Assembly (NCBI GenBank): GCA_016186945.1
Contig: JACPKR010000013.1
Coordinates: 30,351-94,350, forward strand
Reading direction: 5' to 3'
Source: Deltaproteobacteria bacterium
GTDB taxonomy: Bacteria > Bdellovibrionota_B > Oligoflexia > Oligoflexales > Bog-1112
DNA length: 64,000 bases
Shown: one piece after another, positions 36,594 through 46,157 of the stretch
How positions within the stretch are numbered: the first letter of the stretch is position 1
Layout: the number at the start of each line of letters is the position of its first letter
The notes under the pieces: generated by a model
Told to the model about the DNA's origin: nothing
The model's database searches: none
The model's input: the letters and a program-made list of their open reading frames with translations, nothing else
Made by a program: the position numbers and the translations under genes

Positions 36594-39500
36594 TTAAGTC
36601 AGAACCTCAAGGTGATTGAGCAATTTGGCAAGCTCAGCTTGTTTGTTATGTCGATCAGGGGAAACCATCAAGGAAATCTTTTCTTTTCCATCATAAGCGA
36701 AAACGTCTTGTTTATCTTTCACTAGCGCTCGAAGCTTAACCTTTTCTTTGTCTGTTTTTGCCAAGAGACGAATTTCGTAATGCCCGGGAGATTTTTCGAC
36801 GATGGCAAAAGCGTTCAGTTCCCTTAGTTTTAGGCGCAGGAGGGCAAGTTTCCCCAGAATTTTAAATTCTTCTGGGGTTTGTCCCGATTGATCTTCTGTA
36901 ATTTTGAGTGTCTCCTGAATTTCCTCCTCGTCGGATGCGGAGAAAAGCTTTTTGTAGACATTCAGTCGTTCCCGCTCTTCCGGAATATAGGAATGAGGGA
37001 TGAATGCCTTGACGTTAATCCGAATTTCCGGGTCTGTTTTTTTCTCAATTTTCTGTGAGGACAAGTCACGGATTTTCTCCTCCAGCATTTCGACGTACAT
37101 ATCCATACCAACGCTTGTGATATTGCCTGACTGCTCCCGACCTATAAGGTTACCTGTCCCTCGCAATTCCAGATCGTAGTTCGCAATCTGGAATCCCGCT
37201 CCCAGTTCCTGGTGGGTGGCGAGGATTTCCAGCCGCTTCAGAGCTTCCGGAGGGGGCTGGTCTCCCCGTTTCGTGAGAAGATACGCATACGCTTGGAGCG
37301 AGGAACGCCCAACCCGTCCCCGGAGTTGGTAAAGTTGCGAGAGGCCAAACATAGTAGCGTTGCTGACAATCAAGGTGTTGACGTTGGGCATGTCCACACC
37401 CGACTCTATGATTGTAGTACACACGAGCACATTAAATTTCTGCTCGATAAATTCGATGATGACTTTATCCAGTCTGTCTTCTCTCATCTGTCCATGGGCC
37501 ATTTTAATTTTCGCATCGGGAACAAGTTCCCTGAGGAACTGAACAACACCGTCCAACTCCTCAACGCGGTTATGAACGTAGAAGACCTGTCCTCCTTTAT
37601 GAATTTCTGCTTCAATCGCTGTGCGGATAAGTTTCTCGTCGAAAGGTGACACAACCGTGCGAATGGGGAAACGGTTCAATGGCGGCGTCGTGATGAGGGA
37701 AATATCACGCAAACCTAAGATCGCCGTATGGAGGGTTCGCGGAATAGGCGTTGCGGAAAGAACCAAAATATCAACGCTCGGGTTAATCTGCTTGAGCCGC
37801 TCCTTTTGCAGGACTCCGAATCGCTGCTCCTCATCTACGATAATCAGCCCCAGATGCTTCGGCTTTACGTCTTTTGAAAGCAGACGATGGGTGCCTACCA
37901 AAAGATCCAGGGTGCCAGCTTCAAACTCGGCAAGGGACTTCTTCTGCTCAGTCCTAGCCACGAAACGATTGACTTGGGCAACCCGCACTCCAAATTTTTC
38001 GATCCTGTATTGGAAATTATAGAAATGCTGGTAACACAAAACGGTCGTCGGCACGAGGAACATGACCTGGAGACCTTCCAAGATAGTTCGCATAGCCGCT
38101 CGCATCGCGAGTTCCGTTTTCCCAAAGCCGACATCTCCCACCACAAGCCGATCCATTGGGGCTGGACCGCGAAGGTCGTCCTCGATTTCTTCCATGCAAC
38201 GGATTTGGTCAGGAGTCTCCTGGTAGGGGAAGTCGTCAACGAATTTCTCATAAACTTCCGACGGCTGGGAATATTGGCGACCTCTTGCCAATTTCCTTTG
38301 CGCATGGATCTTCAAAAGGTCCTGCGCTATTTCCTGCACCGCTCGCTCGACCCTTGCCTTTCTGACCTTGAAGCTCTCCCCTCCCAACTTATCCAAAGTG
38401 GGAAATTCGTTCCCTTCTGCTTTTTTGTACTTCTGTAGAAGATTCAAGCGACTGATGGGCAGATAAATCTTGTCTCCCCCTCGATACACCAGGGTTAGAA
38501 ACTCTCCCTCCAAAGCTCCGAGCGTGAGTTGGGTCATTCCTATATACTGCCCAATCCCATGATCGACATGAACAACGAGATCGCCCGAGGATAATTCACG
38601 AAAGGAGGAGATAAGGGCTTTTAACTTTCGGGAGGAACTTCGATCTGCCAGACGTTTTTTGCGAAATATCTCATGCTGCGGGATGAAGAGAATCCCTTGT
38701 TCCGTATCGAGACAAGCTTCGGAAAGGTATCCCCTCGCTATGATCAAACGGTCGGTATGAAATGTTCCCTTGTAGAAGCGCTCCCAAATTGAGTCGTCTC
38801 GCAGGAACGTGCGGTGACTGAGAGTGAGTAAGTCGCGGAGCTTTCCCAGATCTTCTTCACTCTCCCCAAGGAAGGCAAGCGAGTGGCCCCGTTCCTCCTG
38901 TCTGTCGACATAATCCAACCACGAGTCAAAGGAGCTAAGTTCTTTTTTCTTACCTTTGTTAGGAAGATCAAGACTTGCTCCCTTCCAGGTTAAGACGAGT
39001 GCGCCGTCCTTTCTCGACGGGTTTTCGAACTCGACATTAGGAAACTGCGCTATGAACTTGAGAACGTCTGCCGAGGGGGCCATAAAACTTGACGGTGCGA
39101 CAACTGCATGGTTTTCCGCCCGGTCCTTTCTATAAAGGTGGGCTAGATCTTCTTCAAAGTTCTGGAACGCTTTCAGACAAAGGTCAATCGAATGAGGGAA
39201 AAGGAACACATCATGCAGGGAGGAGACGTCTATATATTGGAACGTAGGTACACTTTCCTCAAAGAGCTGAGGGGAGAGGGCGTCTATGTGCGGAGTTTTT
39301 TCACCTCTGTCGAAAGAGAACATGATCCCCTGGGTCTCGGAGGCAGACACATTGTTATCGAGTAAGAAGTTGTAAAGCTTTTGCGCAAGGTCCTTCTTTC
39401 GTGCTGGGCTGATAATCATGTCAGAAGCAGGGGGGATCGAAGCTGAAGAAAGCTCACCTTCCGACTTTTGCGATTCAAGGTGAAACTTACGAAGGGAGAC

Positions 39501-40127
39501 AAGTGCGTCTCCCATGAGTTCTACTCTAACGCCATATGGGGATTGAATGGGAGAGAGGTCTAAAATACCACCTCGTAGGGCAAAGAAGCCTTTTTCTTCA
39601 ACACGGGTACTTTGCTGGTAGCCAATTTCACGCAAGGTGAGGAGGAAGGTGTCCAGGTCGAGAGTTTGACCGACGGTGAGTGTAAGCTTGTGCTTGAGGA
39701 AGGCCCCCTTTGCGAGCGTCATCTGTCCAAGAGCAGGCAAGGTGGTGAGTATGATCGTCCGTTTCGGGGGAGCAACACTTCGGTCTTGCTCGGATAGGGC
39801 ATCGAGACAGGCCAGACGTTCGCGTTTCAAGGTCAGGTGGTGGATGTACTTCTCTGGCCCCCAAACTGAGTAATGAGGAAGAAGAAGGACCTGGCCAAGC
39901 CCTCGTGTGGCATCATCCAAACGGATCAGATTTTCCCGCCAAACAGGAAGGTCTTTGGCGTGGGGGAGGACTATAAAAATATTTCCGCAGTTCTCTGATT
40001 CAGGCACGAGTCCCAGCAATAGCAGTTGCAGAAGTCCGGGCGAAGTTCCAAGGACTTGTATCAGACCCTTGTCGCGCGTACTCCTGATTTCTTTTATGAG
40101 TGAATGAATGCCGTTTATGTTGACCAC
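36594..40127 (-). CDS. mfd: Transcription-repair coupling factor Mfd
   Basis: Mfd removes RNA polymerase stalled at DNA damage and recruits UvrA. The 1177-residue protein has a UvrB-like N-terminal part, the RNA-polymerase interaction domain (SGDLVVHVDHGIGQYIGM near 525), and the superfamily-2 translocase: GDVGFGKTELAMRAAM, LIIVDEEQRFGV, LSATPIPRTLH and QLRGRVGRSSLQAYAYLL. The C-terminal TRCF domain ends near position 1150. Length is normal. The plus-strand gene sodB is divergent, with a palindrome in the shared gap. Confidence 0.98.
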   Translation of the reverse strand: MVNINGIHSLIKEIRSTRDKGLIQVLGTSPGLLQLLLLGLVPESENCGNIFIVLPHAKDLPVWRENLIRLDDATRGLGQVLLLPHYSVWGPEKYIHHLTLKRERLACLDALSEQDRSVAPPKRTIILTTLPALGQMTLAKGAFLKHKLTLTVGQTLDLDTFLLTLREIGYQQSTRVEEKGFFALRGGILDLSPIQSPYGVRVELMGDALVSLRKFHLESQKSEGELSSASIPPASDMIISPARKKDLAQKLYNFLLDNNVSASETQGIMFSFDRGEKTPHIDALSPQLFEESVPTFQYIDVSSLHDVFLFPHSIDLCLKAFQNFEEDLAHLYRKDRAENHAVVAPSSFMAPSADVLKFIAQFPNVEFENPSRKDGALVLTWKGASLDLPNKGKKKELSSFDSWLDYVDRQEERGHSLAFLGESEEDLGKLRDLLTLSHRTFLRDDSIWERFYKGTFHTDRLIIARGYLSEACLDTEQGILFIPQHEIFRKKRLADRSSSRKLKALISSFRELSSGDLVVHVDHGIGQYIGMTQLTLGALEGEFLTLVYRGGDKIYLPISRLNLLQKYKKAEGNEFPTLDKLGGESFKVRKARVERAVQEIAQDLLKIHAQRKLARGRQYSQPSEVYEKFVDDFPYQETPDQIRCMEEIEDDLRGPAPMDRLVVGDVGFGKTELAMRAAMRTILEGLQVMFLVPTTVLCYQHFYNFQYRIEKFGVRVAQVNRFVARTEQKKSLAEFEAGTLDLLVGTHRLLSKDVKPKHLGLIIVDEEQRFGVLQKERLKQINPSVDILVLSATPIPRTLHTAILGLRDISLITTPPLNRFPIRTVVSPFDEKLIRTAIEAEIHKGGQVFYVHNRVEELDGVVQFLRELVPDAKIKMAHGQMREDRLDKVIIEFIEQKFNVLVCTTIIESGVDMPNVNTLIVSNATMFGLSQLYQLRGRVGRSSLQAYAYLLTKRGDQPPPEALKRLEILATHQELGAGFQIANYDLELRGTGNLIGREQSGNITSVGMDMYVEMLEEKIRDLSSQKIEKKTDPEIRINVKAFIPHSYIPEERERLNVYKKLFSASDEEEIQETLKITEDQSGQTPEEFKILGKLALLRLKLRELNAFAIVEKSPGHYEIRLLAKTDKEKVKLRALVKDKQDVFAYDGKEKISLMVSPDRHNKQAELAKLLNHLEVLT

Positions 40128-40158
40128 GAAGTTCCTTTAACTACAATCCCCGCTTGTG

Positions 40159-40214
40159 GCAAGGAGGTGGTTTGGAGGAAACTGCGCAGCTGGTTCCTCC
40201 AAAAAATCCCTTGC
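40159..40214 (+). repeat. Dispersed palindrome family, copy 5
   Basis: Same orientation as copy 1, with GCAAGGAGGTGG, the CTGCGCAGCTGG centre and the right end AAAATCCCTTGC. Unlike the 3'-end copies it lies between divergent starts (mfd at 40127 and sodB at 40257), so it may fall inside 5' leaders or promoters. Confidence 0.88.
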
Positions 40215-40256
40215 GACAAGAGTTTTATTCTGCACACGAAAATATAGGAGTACAAG

Positions 40257-40835
40257 ATGGCCTTTAAATTACCTGAATTGCCTTATGCTCTCGATGCCCT
40301 TCAGCCTTACATTTCCAGGGAAACTCTGGAATACCATCATGGCAAGCATCATGCCGCTTATGTCAACAATCTAAACAAGTTAGTAGAAGGAACGGAGTTC
40401 GCAGATGCTTCTCTTGAGTCTGTGATCCAAAAGTCGAAGGGGGGCGTTTACAATAACGCTGCTCAGATTTGGAATCACACATTTTACTGGAATTGTCTTA
40501 CCCCCAAAGGTGGAGGACTGCCACAGGGAAATATTGCGGCTCGCATCAACGATGCGTTTGGTTCCTTTGACAAGTTCCGAGACTTGTTCACCCAGGCGGG
40601 TGCTACCCTCTTTGGCTCCGGATGGGTTTTCCTCGTGCAGAACAAAAACGGCAAGTTGGAGATTACTCAAGAAGGGAATGCCGGCAACCCGATGACCAAA
40701 AATCAGAAGGCACTGCTGACCTGCGACGTGTGGGAGCATGCCTATTACATTGATTACCGCAACGCTCGACCTAAATATGTAGAAGCGTTCTGGAACCTCA
40801 TCAACTGGTCTTTTGTTGAGGCAAACCTAGGGTGA
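40257..40835 (+). CDS. sodB: Iron superoxide dismutase
   Basis: This enzyme turns superoxide into oxygen and hydrogen peroxide. The 192-residue protein has the metal ligands His27 (ETLEYHHGKHHAAYV), a His in AAQIWNHTFYWNCL, and Asp and His in DVWEHAYYIDYRN. AAQIWNHTFYW together with the later GSGWVFLV favours the Fe type over the Mn type. A GGAG lies about ten bases upstream of the ATG. The 3' end overlaps convergent gpsA by 35 bases. Confidence 0.95.
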   Translation: MAFKLPELPYALDALQPYISRETLEYHHGKHHAAYVNNLNKLVEGTEFADASLESVIQKSKGGVYNNAAQIWNHTFYWNCLTPKGGGLPQGNIAARINDAFGSFDKFRDLFTQAGATLFGSGWVFLVQNKNGKLEITQEGNAGNPMTKNQKALLTCDVWEHAYYIDYRNARPKYVEAFWNLINWSFVEANLG

Positions 40836-41865
40836 CATCGAACTCCAGCTCGTGGCGGGCGTCTGCGTGGGTAAGTTCTTCAGCTGCGTTCTTGAGTGGC
40901 TTTTTCTGCGAGAGAACTTCATAGACGACGGTTATGATCGGCGCTCGGACACCGAGGCGTTGGACGAGGGAATAGGCGGCTTTTGCGGTAGCCACACCTT
41001 CGGCCACCGAACCGAGGGTTCTCAGCACCTCGTCCAGGCGTTCTCCCTTCCCTAGTCGGTAGCCGACTGTGAAATTTCTACTTTTCTCAGAGCTGCAGGT
41101 GAGGAAGAGGTCTCCGACTCCCCCGAGGCCTTTGAACGTGAGCGGGTTAGCTCCCAAGGCAACACCTATTCTCGTAATTTCCGCGAGACCTCTCGTGATG
41201 AGTGCGGCGCGACTGTTGTTCTGAAAACCCAGACCTGAGCAGGCACCCGAGGCAAGTGCGATGACGTTTTTGAGTGCTCCTGCGACTTCCAGTCCCACAG
41301 GGTCATTGCTTGTGTAGACGCGAAATTGCGGTGAATGAAAAAGTTCTTGCGCGTGTTTAGCGATCGCGAGGTTTCGACTTCCGGCCGAAACCCCCGTGGG
41401 TTGCCCTTCCGCGACTTCAATGGCAAAGCTCGGTCCGGACAGAACCGCCAATTTTTCCAACACGTCCTCTCCCACTACCTGGCCTACAATCTGTGAAGGA
41501 AAGCACTCCGTGCCGATTTCTAAACCTTTCACTACGCTGACAATAAAGTTAGCATCCTTGAGTGGGTACTTTATTTTTTCCAAGACTGCCCTCAACCACT
41601 GAGTGGGTGTGGCTAGAACGACAGCGCTGCCGCTTAGATGCTGAAGCAAAAGGTCTTCACCAGAGAAGGCAGATACATTGTCGGGAATAACCACATTGGA
41701 AAGAAACTGAGGATTGCGGTGATTTTTGTTTATTCCCTCGGCTATCGAGGTTTCGTAAGACCACAGGAAGACCTGATGGCCGAGTCTTGCGAGGTGTATA
41801 GCAAGGCATGTTCCGAAACTGCCTGCGCCTATGATTATGACTTTTTGTTTCTCTTTACTTTGCAT
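40801..41865 (-). CDS. gpsA: Glycerol-3-phosphate dehydrogenase (NAD(P)+)
   Basis: GpsA makes sn-glycerol-3-phosphate from dihydroxyacetone phosphate for phospholipid synthesis. Motifs are the dinucleotide-binding KVIIIGAGSFGTCLAIHLAR, SVVKGLEIGT, VLSGPSFAIEVAEGQPTGV and the catalytic-region EVAGALKNVIALASGACSGL. At 354 residues it is slightly longer than usual. The AGGG before the ATG gives a fair ribosome site. The gene converges on, and overlaps, sodB. Confidence 0.96.
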   Translation of the reverse strand: MQSKEKQKVIIIGAGSFGTCLAIHLARLGHQVFLWSYETSIAEGINKNHRNPQFLSNVVIPDNVSAFSGEDLLLQHLSGSAVVLATPTQWLRAVLEKIKYPLKDANFIVSVVKGLEIGTECFPSQIVGQVVGEDVLEKLAVLSGPSFAIEVAEGQPTGVSAGSRNLAIAKHAQELFHSPQFRVYTSNDPVGLEVAGALKNVIALASGACSGLGFQNNSRAALITRGLAEITRIGVALGANPLTFKGLGGVGDLFLTCSSEKSRNFTVGYRLGKGERLDEVLRTLGSVAEGVATAKAAYSLVQRLGVRAPIITVVYEVLSQKKPLKNAAEELTHADARHELEFDVTLGLPQQKTS

Positions 41866-41933
41866 TTAATATCCCTTAGTAATCCGGTATACTGAAGCCT
41901 TCGATCGTTGCACGACGTTAGGACCATTGCTCC

Positions 41934-42284
41934 ATGAATCCGTATCTTCCCATTATCATCATCCTTGGCTTGGGTGTCGCGCTCGGACTTATTTTATCAG
42001 GGTTTGCCCATTTTCTCGGCCCGCGGCATCCAACCCCTGCCAAGGAGGAAATTTTTGAGTGTGGGGTGCCCACAGTGGCGAGCCGAGAACGCATGAGCGT
42101 CAAATTCTATCTGACCGCGATTCTATTCATACTGTTCGATATTGAAACCGTTTTTTTGTTCCTATGGGCCAAGGCATTTCGTTCACTTGCTTGGTTTGGG
42201 ATTGTGGAGGTGGCTGTGTTCGTCCTGATCCTTGTCGCTGGTTATCTTTATGTTCTCAAAACCGGAGCACTCGAATGGGATTAA
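41934..42284 (+). CDS. nuoA: NADH-quinone oxidoreductase subunit A
   Basis: NuoA is a three-helix membrane subunit at the junction with the peripheral arm of complex I. The 116-residue protein shows the conserved loop FECGVPTVASRERMSVKFYL and then FILFDIETVFLFLWA. It is the first gene of the membrane-arm block. It is followed at once by nuoH, with a ten-base overlap; nuoB-nuoG, normally next, are absent. Confidence 0.97.
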   Translation: MNPYLPIIIILGLGVALGLILSGFAHFLGPRHPTPAKEEIFECGVPTVASRERMSVKFYLTAILFILFDIETVFLFLWAKAFRSLAWFGIVEVAVFVLILVAGYLYVLKTGALEWD

Positions 42285-43357
42285 CAAGTTCGGAACTCCC
42301 CTTTATTGTGGATCTCATTGCGACCCTTTCGAAAATTGTTGTCGTGTTCCTGATTGGTCTCAATGTCCCCCCCATCATGCTTTGGGTGGAAAGGCGAGTC
42401 CCTGCGCTCATGCAGAGGAGGCGAGGCCCTAACCGTGTAGGTTTTTTCAAATGGAGGCTGTGGGGTCTATTTCAGGCTGTGGCGGATGCGATCAAGTTGA
42501 TTTTTAAAGAAGAGGCTGTGCCCGCGATGGCCAACAAGTGGTTTTTCCACCTTGGCCCCGTTTTCAGCGTTTTTCCTGCTTTTCTCGTACTTAGTGCCAT
42601 GCCTTTCGGCGAATATATTGAAGTGATGGGTTATCAGATTTCGCTAGTTGCTGTGCAGGTCAACGTTGGTTTTCTCTTTATACTTGCGATGGCAGGAATG
42701 GCCATTTACGGAGTAGCCCTTTCAGGTTGGGCATCGACAAGCAAGTACACGCTGCTGGGAGCTTTACGAGCTTCGGCTCAAATGATCAGTTATGAAATTC
42801 CCCTTGGGCTTTCTCTCATCCCGATCGCTCTCGTTTATAATTCCCTCGATCTAACGGAGATCGTTAAAGGGCAAAGCCATTTCTGGCAGTGGGGGATCTT
42901 TCTTTCTCCTCTGTCTTTCATAATTTTTTTAGTCTGCATGTTTGCTGAAACAAACCGCACACCTTTCGACTTAGCAGAGGCGGAAAGTGAGCTGGTGGTT
43001 GGGTTTCATACCGAATATGGATCGACGAAGTTTGCAGCGTTTTTCCTTGGTGAATATGTCAGCATGTTTGCTCTGAGCCTGCTTTGTTCGATTCTGTTTT
43101 TTGGCGGTTGGCATTTGCCTCTCCTTTCAAGGGAAAACTTGATAAACCTGACAGGCAGTGTAAATCTGGCGGCTCTGGTCGGGGTGGGAGTTTTGTTTTT
43201 GAAGGCTGCTTTCTTTATGTTCCTCTACGTCTGGGTACGGTGGACTGTCCCACGTTTCCGTTACGATCAACTTATGAAGCTGGGTTGGAAATTTCTCCTA
43301 CCCCTTGGGCTTGCAAATATCGCGGTTACCGCAGGAATTCTGGCTTTGAATTTTTAG
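42275..43357 (+). CDS. nuoH: NADH-quinone oxidoreductase subunit H
   Basis: NuoH forms the quinone-binding channel base of complex I. The ATG at 42275 (MGLTSSELPFIVDL) is chosen, ten bases inside nuoA; the frame is open further upstream but that part is only a shadow of nuoA. The 360-residue protein shows LWVERRVPALMQRRRGPNRVG in two pieces, GALRASAQMISYEIPLGLS and FAETNRTPFDLAEAESELV with the acidic quinone-site residues. Confidence 0.97.
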   Translation: MGLTSSELPFIVDLIATLSKIVVVFLIGLNVPPIMLWVERRVPALMQRRRGPNRVGFFKWRLWGLFQAVADAIKLIFKEEAVPAMANKWFFHLGPVFSVFPAFLVLSAMPFGEYIEVMGYQISLVAVQVNVGFLFILAMAGMAIYGVALSGWASTSKYTLLGALRASAQMISYEIPLGLSLIPIALVYNSLDLTEIVKGQSHFWQWGIFLSPLSFIIFLVCMFAETNRTPFDLAEAESELVVGFHTEYGSTKFAAFFLGEYVSMFALSLLCSILFFGGWHLPLLSRENLINLTGSVNLAALVGVGVLFLKAAFFMFLYVWVRWTVPRFRYDQLMKLGWKFLLPLGLANIAVTAGILALNF

Positions 43358-43366
43358 GAAGTCACG

Positions 43367-43864
43367 ATGAGTGATCAACTCGTTTTTTGGGGACTGGCAG
43401 GTTTTATTACTTTAAGTTCTGTTGCCGTAGTCACCGTTCGCAACCCAGTTACAGCGGCCGTGGCTCTGGTTATTAACCTGTTCTTGCTCGCGGGTGTCTA
43501 TGCTTTTCAGGGCGCAGATTTTGTCGCAGCGATCCAAATCATTGTGTATACCGGAGCCATAGTAGTTTTGTTCCTGTTTGTAATTATGATTTTGAATCTC
43601 GATCCCGAGCATTTGCGTTCTCCTCGACCACGGATTTGGGAGCATCTTGTTTTAGGAGTCGTCATCGCTGGTTTTGCGTACATCGGTTACCGATTCCTAG
43701 ATTCGCTTGATGTTGGGAAGGTGGCAAGCAATCGGCTTCCTGACAACACTTACGACGTTGCCATGATTTTGTTTAGCAATTACCTTTGGCCTTTTGAAAT
43801 CGTGTCGATCCTCATTCTTCTTGCCATCGTAGGAAGTGTCGCGATCGCCAAGAAACCAAAGTAA
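43367..43864 (+). CDS. nuoJ: NADH-quinone oxidoreductase subunit J
   Basis: NuoJ is a five-helix membrane subunit. The 165-residue protein shows RNPVTAAVALVINLFLLAG, FQGADFVAAIQIIVYTGAIV and LFLFVIMIL, the diagnostic TM3 region with its helix-breaking bulge. It begins nine bases after nuoH and is followed by nuoK 13 bases on. Confidence 0.96.
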   Translation: MSDQLVFWGLAGFITLSSVAVVTVRNPVTAAVALVINLFLLAGVYAFQGADFVAAIQIIVYTGAIVVLFLFVIMILNLDPEHLRSPRPRIWEHLVLGVVIAGFAYIGYRFLDSLDVGKVASNRLPDNTYDVAMILFSNYLWPFEIVSILILLAIVGSVAIAKKPK

Positions 43865-43877
43865 CGAAAGGCTGCTA

Positions 43878-44177
43878 ATGCCCATCGAATACTATTTCAG
43901 TCTCGCTCTAGTTATGTTCTTGTGTGGTGTGTGTGGCGTCCTTTTTCGGCGCAACATTCTCTTTGTCCTTATGTCGATTGAATTGATGTTGAATGCTGTG
44001 AACCTTGTCTTTGTGTCAGGTTCAACCTTTCTGAAAAATCTTGATGGTCAAATCATGGTCTTTTTCGTCATTACTGTGGCAGCCTGCGAGGCAGCGGTCG
44101 GCTTAGCGATGGTCATCGCCTTATTCCGCCGTTATGGCACGATCAAATCAGAGTTTTTTCGCATTTTACGAGGCTAG
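43878..44177 (+). CDS. nuoK: NADH-quinone oxidoreductase subunit K
   Basis: NuoK is a three-helix subunit with the conserved proton-path glutamates. The ATG at 43878 gives 99 residues (MPIEYYFSLALVMFLCGV), the usual family size, with AAGG seven bases upstream; the open frame extends further but not plausibly. ISIELMLNAVNLVFV-like sequence (MSIELMLNAVN) and VAACEAAVGLAMVIALFRR carry the two key Glu residues. Confidence 0.96.
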   Translation: MPIEYYFSLALVMFLCGVCGVLFRRNILFVLMSIELMLNAVNLVFVSGSTFLKNLDGQIMVFFVITVAACEAAVGLAMVIALFRRYGTIKSEFFRILRG

Positions 44178-44194
44178 TTCCTTAGGAGCGTCCT

Positions 44195-46138
44195 ATGCTT
44201 ATTTGGTTGGTCCTTTTGTTTCCATTGGTCGGTGCCGTATGGAACGGCCTTCTCCTACCCCGACACAAGCTTCTTTCTCACTCCATTGCCGTCGCTGGGG
44301 TGGGTCTTTCCTTCTTGGCAGCCTTGCCTCTGTTTGTCTCATTGTTGGGTGAGGGTGCTGCCGGCTCGGTCCATCTGGCGTTTTCCTGGATTCAAGCAGG
44401 GGACCTAGACATCGGCATGGAATTTGTCGTCGACCGACTTTCTGGAGTCATGCTTTTGATCGTAACGGGGATCGGCTCGCTCATCCATATTTATGCTGGT
44501 GGCTATATGAATGAGGAAAAGACGACGGCGCGCTTTTTTTCCTACTTAAACCTTTTCATCTTCATGATGCTTCTCCTTGTCTTAGGGAACAACATGCTCG
44601 TCATGTTCATAGGGTGGGAAGGTGTCGGGCTGTGCAGTTACTTACTGATTGGTTATTGGTACACGCACAAGCCGAACGCTGTAGCGGGGATGAAAGCGTT
44701 TGTCGTTAACCGCATAGGCGACTTTGGTTTTCTGATCGGCATCTTCCTGACTTATAAGATGTTTGGCACCTTGTCGTTTTCTCAACTTCACGAGGTATTA
44801 GCTGGGCAGGAAAGTTTAAGCCCTGCTTTGACTTCCGGTTTGACAGCGATCGGTATTTGCCTATTCATCGGAGCGTGTGGTAAGTCGGCGCAGCTCCCCC
44901 TCTATGTCTGGCTTCCTGATGCCATGGCAGGGCCAACGCCGGTCTCAGCTCTCATCCATGCCGCAACGATGGTGACGGCTGGTATCTACATGATGACTCG
45001 ATTGCATTTCATTTACTACCTGGCACCTTCTGCTCTCATGCTTGTTGCCTTTGTTGGTGGAGCGACGGCCCTTTTTGCAGCGACTATAGCCTTGGTGCAG
45101 AACGATATTAAGAAGGTACTGGCTTATTCTACCGTCAGTCAGTTGGGATACATGGTGCTTGCCTGTGGTGTGGGAGCTTTTGATGCAGGCGTGTTTCATT
45201 TGCTGACACATGCGTGTTTCAAAGCCTTGCTCTTCCTCGGCGCAGGGAGTGTGATCGTCGCCTTGCATCACAAGCAGGACATGCAGGAAATGGGGGGGTT
45301 AAAAAAGTACTTGCCCATTACTCACGCTGTCTTTCTTGTCGCAGTCTTAGCGATCATTGGTTTTCCTGGCTTGTCTGGATTTTTCTCAAAGGATGAGATC
45401 CTCTGGAGAGCGTTCTCGTTTCCCGGTGTTGGCTGGGTTCTGTGGCTGATGGGTCTTTTCGCGGCAATGTGTACGGCGTTTTACATGGTCAGGCTTCTTT
45501 GCCTTACCTTCTATGGTAAAAACAGAAGCGATGAGCACACAAGGCATCATTTGCATGAGACCTCTTCTGTAATGTGGGCCCCGCTCGTAGTCTTAGCCTT
45601 CCTCAGTATTTTCATCGGCTATCTGGGGATTCCTCCGTTTCTAGCAGAAGCTTTTCATGGTTCTAATTTATTTTCTCCGTTCCTAAGCTCCGTCATCCAG
45701 GTTCCTCCTGCGGGAGAAGTTTATTGGTCCTTCTTACATGAGCACCACAGTGAAGCTTTGGAATGGTCACTCATGGGTGCGTCCACACTCTTAGCGCTGG
45801 GCAGTGCTAGCTTTGCTTTTATATTGTATCGCAATGGTCCGACTCCTTTCCTTCAGGAAAGAAAGGAAGCTTTTGCTAGCGTGTACCGAACACTTTACAA
45901 CAAATATTGGGTTGATGAACTGTACGACCGAATCATTGTGCGACCTTTGAAAGAAATGTCTGAATTTCTTTGGAGGGTTGTTGACTTAGGAATCATCAAC
46001 GGTGGCCTAAATGTCCTCGGGCAGTCTCTTATGTTCCTAAGTGGGGTGACAAGCTTTCAGATGACGGGAAGTCTGCATCGTTACGCGGTTGTTTTCATCC
46101 TGGGACTTATGGGGCTGGTCGTTCTTGTGATCGTTTGA
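44195..46138 (+). CDS. nuoL: NADH-quinone oxidoreductase subunit L
   Basis: NuoL is the distal antiporter-like proton pump subunit with the long lateral helix. The 647-residue protein shows FIGWEGVGLCSYLLIGYWY, KAFVVNRIGDFGFLIG, LPDAMAGPTPVSALIHAATM and KKVLAYSTVSQLGYMVLAC with the conserved lysines. The C-terminal lateral-helix region (KYWVDELYDRIIVRPLKE) is present. Normal length and position. Confidence 0.97.
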   Translation: MLIWLVLLFPLVGAVWNGLLLPRHKLLSHSIAVAGVGLSFLAALPLFVSLLGEGAAGSVHLAFSWIQAGDLDIGMEFVVDRLSGVMLLIVTGIGSLIHIYAGGYMNEEKTTARFFSYLNLFIFMMLLLVLGNNMLVMFIGWEGVGLCSYLLIGYWYTHKPNAVAGMKAFVVNRIGDFGFLIGIFLTYKMFGTLSFSQLHEVLAGQESLSPALTSGLTAIGICLFIGACGKSAQLPLYVWLPDAMAGPTPVSALIHAATMVTAGIYMMTRLHFIYYLAPSALMLVAFVGGATALFAATIALVQNDIKKVLAYSTVSQLGYMVLACGVGAFDAGVFHLLTHACFKALLFLGAGSVIVALHHKQDMQEMGGLKKYLPITHAVFLVAVLAIIGFPGLSGFFSKDEILWRAFSFPGVGWVLWLMGLFAAMCTAFYMVRLLCLTFYGKNRSDEHTRHHLHETSSVMWAPLVVLAFLSIFIGYLGIPPFLAEAFHGSNLFSPFLSSVIQVPPAGEVYWSFLHEHHSEALEWSLMGASTLLALGSASFAFILYRNGPTPFLQERKEAFASVYRTLYNKYWVDELYDRIIVRPLKEMSEFLWRVVDLGIINGGLNVLGQSLMFLSGVTSFQMTGSLHRYAVVFILGLMGLVVLVIV

Positions 46139-46157
46139 CAAGGAGTGCATTTAAGAT

